39,505 nt of DNA from Flavobacteriaceae bacterium. GTDB taxonomy: Bacteria; Bacteroidota; Bacteroidia; Flavobacteriales; Flavobacteriaceae. Under the pieces are notes generated by a model, which saw only the letters and a list, made by a program, of their open reading frames with translations, was not told the origin of the DNA and did no database searches. Location of the stretch: assembly GCA_947456955.1 (NCBI GenBank), contig CANGTQ010000017.1:1-39505 (forward strand), read 5' to 3'. The position numbers and the translations under genes are program-made. Positions 33,594-39,505 of this stretch are shown one piece after another; the stretch's first letter is position 1, and each line of letters starts with the position of its first letter.

Positions 33594-35750
33594 ATGGCTA
33601 GAGATTTAAAATTTACAAGAAACATCGGAATTGCGGCTCACATTGATGCTGGTAAAACAACAACAACGGAGCGTATATTATTCTACACAGGAAAATCACA
33701 CAAAATTGGTGAAGTACATGATGGTGCTGCAACAATGGACTGGATGGCACAAGAGCAGGAAAGAGGTATTACCATTACTTCTGCTGCAACAACATGCGAA
33801 TGGAGTTTTCCAACAGAACAAGGTAAACCATTACCTACTTCACAAGCTTATCACTTTAACATTATTGATACTCCAGGACACGTTGACTTTACCGTAGAGG
33901 TAAACCGATCTTTACGTGTATTGGATGGATTGGTTTTCTTATTTTCTGCTGTTGATGGTGTTGAGCCACAATCAGAAACTAACTGGAGACTAGCTGATCA
34001 ATATAGAGTTCCACGTATGGGATTCGTTAATAAAATGGATCGTCAAGGATCTAACTTTTTGGCAGTTTGTCAACAAGTAAGAGATATGTTAAAATCTAAC
34101 GCAGTTGCTATTACTTTGCCAATAGGTGAAGAGAATGATTTTAAAGGAGTAGTTGATTTAGTGAAAAATCAAGCTATCGTTTGGCATGATGCAACTCAAG
34201 GGGCAACTTTTGATATTGTTGACATTCCAGCTGATATGGTTGCTGAAGTAAAAGAATACAGAGATATCCTTATTGAAGCAGTTGCTGATTATGATGAGAA
34301 CTTGCTTGATAAATATATGGAGGATCCAGATTCTATCACCGAAGACGAAATCAATACAGCATTAAGAGCTGCTACTATGGATATGGCTATTATTCCAATG
34401 ATTGCCGGTTCATCATTTAAAAACAAAGGTGTTCAATTTATGTTGGATGCTGTATGTAAATATTTGCCATCTCCTTTAGATAAAGAAGGCATTGAAGGAA
34501 TTCATCCTGATGATGCTGATTTATTGGAAGAAGATCAAACTAAAATCTTACGTCGTCCTGATGTAAAAGAGCCGTTCGCAGCTTTAGCATTTAAAATTGC
34601 TACCGACCCTTATGTTGGTCGTTTGGCTTTCTTCCGTGCTTATTCAGGTCGTTTAGATGCTGGTTCCTACATCTTGAACACGCGTTCAGGAAATAAAGAA
34701 AGAATTTCTCGTATCTACCAAATGCATGCTAACAAACAAAACCCAATCGAGTATATCGAAGCAGGAGATATTGGTGCAGCAGTTGGATTTAAAGATATCA
34801 AGACTGGAGATACTATGTGTGATGAAAAACACCCAATCATTCTTGAGTCAATGAAATTCCCAGCGCCGGTAATTGGTATCGCTATCGAGCCAAAAACTAA
34901 AGCTGACGTTGATAAAATGGGTATGGCTTTGGCAAAATTAGCTGAAGAAGATCCAACATTTACAGTAAGAACTGATGAAGCCTCAGGTCAAACTATTATC
35001 TCAGGTATGGGTGAGTTACACTTAGACATCCTTGTCGATCGTATGAAACGTGAGTTCAAAGTCGAAGTAAATCAAGGTGAGCCTCAAGTGGAATACAAAG
35101 AAGCTTTCACAAAATCTGCACAACACAGAGAAGTTTACAAAAAACAATCTGGAGGTCGTGGTAAATTTGGTGATATCGTATTTAGATTGGAGCCAGCTAC
35201 TGAAGTTGACGGAAAAATCCCTGTTGGATTGCAATTCGTTAACGAAGTAAAAGGTGGTAACGTTCCTAAAGAATATATCCCATCTGTAGAAAAAGGATTT
35301 AGAGAAGCTATGAAGACTGGCCCATTAGCTGGATATCAAGTAGATAGCTTAAAAGTAACTTTATTAGACGGATCTTTCCATCCTGTGGATTCTGATGCTC
35401 TTTCATTTGAATTAGCAGCAAGAATGGGTTACAGAGAAGTAGCTAAAGCTGCTGGTGCTGTAATTCTAGAGCCAATCATGAAAATGGAAGTTATCACACC
35501 AGAAGAAAACATGGGAGATATCGTTGGTGATATCAACCGTCGTAGAGGTCAGGTGAATGATATGGGTGACAGAGCCGGAGCTAAAACTATTAAAGCAAAC
35601 GTTCCTTTGTCTGAAATGTTTGGTTATGTAACTACATTGAGAACATTATCTTCTGGTAGAGCAACCTCTACCATGGAATTTTCACATTACGAACAAACTC
35701 CTTCTAACATTTCAGAAGAAGTTATCAAAAAAGCAAAAGGTAACGCTTAA
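33594..35750 (+). CDS. fusA: Elongation factor G
   Basis: A 718-residue translocation GTPase. G1 is [15 protein letters not shown] starting at residue 15, switch [11 protein letters not shown], and G4 NKMDRQG. Domains II to V follow, including [14 protein letters not shown] and the domain [22 protein letters not shown]. It moves tRNA and mRNA after peptide bond formation. It is placed between rpsG and rpsJ. Confidence 0.99.
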   Translation: MARDLKFTRNIGIAAHIDAGKTTTTERILFYTGKSHKIGEVHDGAATMDWMAQEQERGITITSAATTCEWSFPTEQGKPLPTSQAYHFNIIDTPGHVDFTVEVNRSLRVLDGLVFLFSAVDGVEPQSETNWRLADQYRVPRMGFVNKMDRQGSNFLAVCQQVRDMLKSNAVAITLPIGEENDFKGVVDLVKNQAIVWHDATQGATFDIVDIPADMVAEVKEYRDILIEAVADYDENLLDKYMEDPDSITEDEINTALRAATMDMAIIPMIAGSSFKNKGVQFMLDAVCKYLPSPLDKEGIEGIHPDDADLLEEDQTKILRRPDVKEPFAALAFKIATDPYVGRLAFFRAYSGRLDAGSYILNTRSGNKERISRIYQMHANKQNPIEYIEAGDIGAAVGFKDIKTGDTMCDEKHPIILESMKFPAPVIGIAIEPKTKADVDKMGMALAKLAEEDPTFTVRTDEASGQTIISGMGELHLDILVDRMKREFKVEVNQGEPQVEYKEAFTKSAQHREVYKKQSGGRGKFGDIVFRLEPATEVDGKIPVGLQFVNEVKGGNVPKEYIPSVEKGFREAMKTGPLAGYQVDSLKVTLLDGSFHPVDSDALSFELAARMGYREVAKAAGAVILEPIMKMEVITPEENMGDIVGDINRRRGQVNDMGDRAGAKTIKANVPLSEMFGYVTTLRTLSSGRATSTMEFSHYEQTPSNISEEVIKKAKGNA

Positions 35751-35761
35751 TTCTTATCAAG

Positions 35762-36067
35762 ATGAGTCAAAAAATTAGAATAAAATTGAAATCTTACGAT
35801 CACATGTTGGTTGATAAATCAGCTGAGAAAATCGTAAAAACTGTGAAAAGCACAGGTGCTGTTGTAACAGGTCCGATTCCGTTACCTACACACAAAAAAA
35901 TATTTACTGTATTGCGTTCTCCGCACGTTAACAAAAAAGCAAGAGAGCAGTTCCAAGTAAGTTCATACAAAAGATTACTAGATATCTATAGTTCTTCTTC
36001 GAAAACTATCGATGCTTTAATGAAACTTGAATTGCCAAGTGGAGTTGAAGTAGAAATTAAAGTATAA
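35762..36067 (+). CDS. rpsJ: 30S ribosomal protein S10
   Basis: A 101-residue S10 ([18 protein letters not shown] start; [21 protein letters not shown] core). It follows fusA after 11 bases, so the str and S10 operons are joined without tuf between them. A 112-base spacer with a hairpin repeat separates it from rplC. Confidence 0.99.
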   Translation: MSQKIRIKLKSYDHMLVDKSAEKIVKTVKSTGAVVTGPIPLPTHKKIFTVLRSPHVNKKAREQFQVSSYKRLLDIYSSSSKTIDALMKLELPSGVEVEIKV

Positions 36068-36141
36068 GCATAGTACTAAGTATAGAGTATTAAGTATTAA
36101 GTTTTTTGTCTTAGTACTTAATACTTAATTCTTAATACTCA
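36068..36141. repeat. Intergenic word repeat R14 (TTAAGTATTAAG hairpin)
   Basis: TTAAGTATTAAG at 36090-36101 and CTTAATACTTAA at 36117-36128 form a perfect 12-base stem with a 15-base loop. The outer GAGTATTAAG at 36085 also has its complement at 36131-36140. Extra AGTATA and AGTACT words flank it. It lies inside the ribosomal operon. Confidence 0.8.
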
Positions 36142-36179
36142 AAAAAAAGTAAACAAGTAATAATTATAAATAGTTTAAT

Positions 36180-36797
36180 ATGTCTGGGTTAATAGGAAGA
36201 AAAATCGGCATGACTAGCTTATTCGATGAAAACGGGAAAAACATTCCTTGTACAGTAATCGAGGCTGGACCTTGTGTCGTTACCCAAGTCAGAACCAAAG
36301 AGGTTGACGGGTATTCAGCGCTTCAACTTGGTTTCGATGACAAAACAGAAAAACACGCTACTAAAGCTGACTTAGGTCACTTTAAAAAAGCGGGAACTTC
36401 TGCAAAAAGAAAAGTCGTTGAATTCCAAGGTTTCGAAAGTGATTTTAAATTAGGTGACAGTGTTACCGTAGGAGTATTCAGCGAAGGAGAATTTGTTGAT
36501 GTACAAGGTGTATCAAAAGGAAAAGGTTTCCAAGGTGTTGTTAAACGTCACGGTTTTGGTGGTGTTGGTCAAGCAACTCACGGACAACACAACCGTTTGA
36601 GAGCGCCAGGTTCTGTAGGAGCATCTTCTTATCCATCACGTGTATTCAAAGGAATGCGTATGGCAGGAAGAATGGGAGGAGACAATGTGAAAGTACAAAA
36701 TCTTAGAGTTTTAAAAGTAGTAGCTGAAAAGAACCTACTTGTTGTTAAAGGAGCAATTCCTGGATGCAAGAATTCTTATGTAATCATTCAGAAGTAA
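36180..36797 (+). CDS. rplC: 50S ribosomal protein L3
   Basis: A 205-residue L3 with the start [19 protein letters not shown] and the hallmark [20 protein letters not shown]. It is an early-binding protein of the large subunit with an extension reaching the peptidyl transferase centre. An unusually A-rich 38-base stretch precedes its ATG, after the repeat. Its stop codon overlaps the rplD ATG by one base. Confidence 0.99.
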   Translation: MSGLIGRKIGMTSLFDENGKNIPCTVIEAGPCVVTQVRTKEVDGYSALQLGFDDKTEKHATKADLGHFKKAGTSAKRKVVEFQGFESDFKLGDSVTVGVFSEGEFVDVQGVSKGKGFQGVVKRHGFGGVGQATHGQHNRLRAPGSVGASSYPSRVFKGMRMAGRMGGDNVKVQNLRVLKVVAEKNLLVVKGAIPGCKNSYVIIQK

Positions 36798-37426
36798 TGG
36801 AAGTAAAAGTTTTAGATATCAACGGAAAAGAAACTGGAAGAAAAGTTCAACTTTCTGATTCAGTTTTCGCAATTGAGCCAAATAATCATGCGGTTTATCT
36901 TGATGTTAAACAATATTTAGCAAATCAAAGACAAGGAACGCACAAAGCTAAAGAAAGAGCTGAAGTTGCCGGATCTACTCGTAAGATTAAAAAGCAAAAA
37001 GGTACTGGTACCGCTCGTGCCGGTAGTGCAAAAAATCCTTTATTCAAAGGTGGAGGAACTGTTTTTGGACCACGTCCAAGAAGTTATTCTTTTAAATTGA
37101 ATAAAAGTTTAAAGAGATTAGCAAGAAAATCTGCGTTCTCAATTAAAGCAAAAGAATCAAATATAGTAGTTGTTGAAGACTTCAATTTTGAAACACCAAA
37201 CACTAAAAATTTCATCAATGTTTTGAAAGCATTGGGCTTAGAAAACAAAAAATCTTTATTTGTGTTGGGTGAATCAAATAAAAATGTATATTTGTCGTCA
37301 CGTAATTTAAAAGCTTCTAGCGTCGTAACTAACTCGGAATTAAGTACTTATGCAATATTAAACGCAAATAACTTAGTTCTTTTAGAAGGTTCTTTAGAAG
37401 GAATTGAAGAAAATTTAAGCAAATAA
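36797..37426 (+). CDS. rplD: 50S ribosomal protein L4
   Basis: A 209-residue L4. The start [16 protein letters not shown] at 36797 overlaps the rplC TAA (TAATG) and is chosen over a longer open frame from 36764 inside rplC. The RNA-binding loop [17 protein letters not shown] and the [13 protein letters not shown] motif are present. In E. coli L4 also represses the S10 operon; whether it does here is not shown. Confidence 0.98.
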   Translation: MEVKVLDINGKETGRKVQLSDSVFAIEPNNHAVYLDVKQYLANQRQGTHKAKERAEVAGSTRKIKKQKGTGTARAGSAKNPLFKGGGTVFGPRPRSYSFKLNKSLKRLARKSAFSIKAKESNIVVVEDFNFETPNTKNFINVLKALGLENKKSLFVLGESNKNVYLSSRNLKASSVVTNSELSTYAILNANNLVLLEGSLEGIEENLSK

Positions 37427-37433
37427 CAGAGTC

Positions 37434-37724
37434 ATGAGTATCATAATTAAACCTATCATAACAGAAAAAATCACCAAAGAAGGTGAAGTTTTCAATCGTT
37501 TTGGTTTTGTTGTTGACAAAAAAGCAAACAAGGTTCAAATTAAGAAAGCTATCGAAGCTGCTTATGGAATTACTGTTGTTGATGTAAACACGATGAACTA
37601 TAGAGCTGATAGAACTACTAAATATACAAAAAGTGGTTTAATAAGCGGAAAAACGAATAGCTACAAGAAAGCTATCGTTCAAGTAAAAGAAGGAGAAACA
37701 ATAGATTTTTACAATAATATCTAA
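37434..37724 (+). CDS. rplW: 50S ribosomal protein L23
   Basis: A 96-residue L23 (IIKPIITEKITKEGE start; FGFVVDKKANKVQIKKAIE core). It lies at the polypeptide exit and is a docking site for trigger factor and SRP. Seven bases separate it from rplD. Confidence 0.98.
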   Translation: MSIIIKPIITEKITKEGEVFNRFGFVVDKKANKVQIKKAIEAAYGITVVDVNTMNYRADRTTKYTKSGLISGKTNSYKKAIVQVKEGETIDFYNNI

Positions 37725-37730
37725 TAGAAA

Positions 37731-38555
37731 ATGTCAGTTAGAAAATTAAAACCTATTACCCCGGGTCAGCGTTTTAGAGTTGTGAATGGTTTTGACGCCA
37801 TCACGACTGATAAGCCGGAGCGTTCATTGATCGCACCGATAAAAAACTCAGGTGGTAGAAATAGTCAAGGAAAAATGACCATGCGTTACACAGGCGGTGG
37901 TCACAAGCAAAGGTATCGTATGATTGATTTTAAAAGAACTAAAGTTGGTATTCCAGCTTCAGTGAAATCAATTGAATATGATCCAAACAGAACCGCGTTT
38001 ATCGCATTGTTGTGGTACGCAGATGGTGAGAAAACGTATATCGTTGCTCAAAACGGATTGCAAGTTGGTCAGACTGTTGTGTCTGGTGCAGATGCTTCTC
38101 CGGAAATTGGGAACACGTTGCCATTAAGTAAAATTCCTTTGGGAACAGTTATTTCATGTATTGAGTTACGTCCGGGTCAAGGAGCTGTTATTGCTCGTTC
38201 GGCCGGAACTTTTGCACAATTAATGGCGAGAGACGGAAAATACGCTACAATCAAAATGCCATCAGGTGAAACAAGATTAATCTTGTTGACTTGTTCTGCA
38301 ACTATTGGAGCTGTATCAAATTCTGATCATCAACTTATTGTATCTGGTAAAGCAGGTAGAACAAGATGGTTAGGAAGAAGACCAAGAACAAGACCTGTTG
38401 CAATGAACCCTGTTGATCACCCAATGGGTGGTGGAGAAGGGCGTTCATCCGGAGGTCACCCACGTTCTAGAAAAGGACTACCAGCTAAAGGTTATAGAAC
38501 TCGTTCTAAAGCTAACCCTAGTAATAAGTATATTGTAGAACGTAGAAAGAAATAA
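37731..38555 (+). CDS. rplB: 50S ribosomal protein L2
   Basis: A 274-residue L2. The C-terminal [20 protein letters not shown] carries the histidine important for peptidyl transfer. The N-terminal [17 protein letters not shown] is typical. It bridges subunits and helps form the catalytic centre. Confidence 0.99.
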   Translation: MSVRKLKPITPGQRFRVVNGFDAITTDKPERSLIAPIKNSGGRNSQGKMTMRYTGGGHKQRYRMIDFKRTKVGIPASVKSIEYDPNRTAFIALLWYADGEKTYIVAQNGLQVGQTVVSGADASPEIGNTLPLSKIPLGTVISCIELRPGQGAVIARSAGTFAQLMARDGKYATIKMPSGETRLILLTCSATIGAVSNSDHQLIVSGKAGRTRWLGRRPRTRPVAMNPVDHPMGGGEGRSSGGHPRSRKGLPAKGYRTRSKANPSNKYIVERRKK

Positions 38556-38562
38556 TTAAGAT

Positions 38563-38841
38563 ATGGCACGTTCATTAAAAAAAGGACCTTTTGTTCATTA
38601 CAAATTAGATAAAAAAGTTCAGGAAAACATCACAGTTGGAAACAAAGGAGTAGTAAAGACTTGGTCTAGAGCTTCTATGATTACTCCAGATTTTGTTGGA
38701 CAAACAATCGCAGTACACAATGGTCGTCAGTTTGTACCGGTTTACGTAACAGAAAACATGGTAGGTCACAAATTAGGAGAGTTTTCACCAACTAGATCTT
38801 TTAGAGGTCACGCTGGAGCAAAAAATAAAGGTAAAAAATAA
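38563..38841 (+). CDS. rpsS: 30S ribosomal protein S19
   Basis: A 92-residue S19 ([11 protein letters not shown] start; [38 protein letters not shown]). It lies in the head of the small subunit with S13. It follows rplB after 7 bases. Confidence 0.99.
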   Translation: MARSLKKGPFVHYKLDKKVQENITVGNKGVVKTWSRASMITPDFVGQTIAVHNGRQFVPVYVTENMVGHKLGEFSPTRSFRGHAGAKNKGKK

Positions 38842-38847
38842 GAAGCA

Positions 38848-39258
38848 ATGGGAGTTCGTAAAAGAGAAACAGCAGATGCGAGAAAAGAGGCTAATAAGTC
38901 GATTGCTTTCGCGAAATTGAATAACTGCCCTACTTCACCTAGAAAAATGCGCTTAGTTGCGGACTTGGTAAGAGGTCAGAAAGTGGAAAGAGCTTTAAAT
39001 ATTTTAAGATTTAGCTCAAAAGAAGCTTCAAGAAAATTAGAGAAATTAGTATTGTCTGCCATCAATAATTGGGAGCAGAAAAATGCTGATGGAGATGTTT
39101 CAGAAGCAGGCTTATTTATTAAAACAATCACTGTAGATGGTGGAATGATGTTGAAAAGACTTCGTCCTGCTCCACAGGGAAGAGCACACAGAATTAGAAA
39201 ACGTTCTAATCACGTTACTATCGTATTAGGACAATTAGATAACACACAAGCAAATTAA
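38848..39258 (+). CDS. rplV: 50S ribosomal protein L22
   Basis: A 136-residue L22, lining the exit tunnel. The [19 protein letters not shown] and the C-terminal loop [20 protein letters not shown] are family signatures. The N-terminus is ~15 residues longer than the E. coli protein. rpsC starts five bases after its stop codon. Confidence 0.98.
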   Translation: MGVRKRETADARKEANKSIAFAKLNNCPTSPRKMRLVADLVRGQKVERALNILRFSSKEASRKLEKLVLSAINNWEQKNADGDVSEAGLFIKTITVDGGMMLKRLRPAPQGRAHRIRKRSNHVTIVLGQLDNTQAN

Positions 39259-39263
39259 GTAAG

Positions 39264-39505
39264 ATGGGACAAAAGACAAATCCAATAGGAAACAGACTTG
39301 GGATCATCAGAGGATGGGATTCAAACTGGTATGGTGGAAATGATTATGGTGATAAAATCGCCGAAGATTATAAAATCAGAAAGTATATTCATGCTCGTTT
39401 ATCAAAAGCTAGTGTATCAAAAGTAATCATCGAGAGAACTTTGAAACTTGTAACCGTTACTATCACTACTGCAAGACCTGGTATCATTATCGGAAAAGGC
39501 GGACA
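39264..39505 (+). CDS. rpsC: 30S ribosomal protein S3, N-terminal part (3' end off window)
   Basis: The ATG at 39264 opens a frame that runs to the window edge without a stop (80 complete codons). It begins [20 protein letters not shown] and reaches the KH-domain GKGG motif at the edge ([11 protein letters not shown]), as expected for S3, which binds the mRNA entry side of the small subunit. Gene order rplV-rpsC is the normal S10 operon order. Confidence 0.97.
   Translation, partial: MGQKTNPIGNRLGIIRGWDSNWYGGNDYGDKIAEDYKIRKYIHARLSKASVSKVIIERTLKLVTVTITTARPGIIIGKGG

Noticed and set aside
36764..36796. Earlier start for rplD inside rplC
   Set aside because: The added residues are the rplC tail in another frame; the overlapping TAATG at 36797 is the usual coupling.

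Overview
The window is low-GC chromosomal DNA from a member of Bacteroidota, most likely class Flavobacteriia and close to Flavobacterium. The evidence is: two type IX secretion (T9SS) type A C-terminal sorting domains; a SusC/SusD pair; an S46 dipeptidyl-peptidase; an rpsL-rpsG-fusA-rpsJ-rplC gene order with no tuf; start codons without Shine-Dalgarno sequences; and several matches to the Bacteroidota promoter consensus TTTG-N19-21-TAnnTTTG. No rRNA, tRNA, CRISPR array, transposase or phage gene was seen. The content is mostly core genome.

Layout. 1-942: the C-terminal part of a T9SS-secreted protein and a group III truncated hemoglobin. 1036-8688: gcvP, a UbiA-like membrane protein that lacks the first catalytic Asp motif, an M3 metallopeptidase, and purE-purK of purine synthesis. 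8825-12123: a DUF1800-DUF1501 pair in which the DUF1501 protein carries both a Tat-like signal and a T9SS tail. 12271-15951: hpt, adk, a CNNM/CorC-type membrane protein and obgE, all on the + strand. 16173-22643: an S46 peptidase, then a tight TPR-mpl-radC-YjjG-hypothetical run. 22762-25799: rarA, a rhomboid protease and rlmB. 26016-32448: a SusD lipoprotein, a SusC transporter and an Omp85-like outer-membrane protein, all on the - strand. 32547 to the end: the fused str-S10 ribosomal protein operon behind a near-perfect promoter, running off the edge in rpsC. No gap longer than 300 bases lacks a gene.

The most unusual structure is not a gene. At least twelve intergenic spacers hold short AT-rich 'words' of 6-10 bases. 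Each is repeated in tandem and usually repeated again as its reverse complement across a central gap. The word differs from spacer to spacer, but some words recur exactly at distant loci, such as CATTAAGAAATTAAG and ACAATTGATAATT. One word block sits in frame inside purK. Two blocks appear to supply the -33 element of the promoters of purK and rarA. Several overlap the stop codon of the upstream gene. I have no name for this family and regard it as the best candidate here for something undescribed.

Functionally the window combines housekeeping (translation, purine and nucleotide salvage, ribosome GTPases, peptidoglycan recycling, DNA repair) with the cell-surface protein and peptide economy typical of flavobacteria (T9SS cargo, S46 and M3 peptidases, SusCD uptake, outer-membrane assembly).
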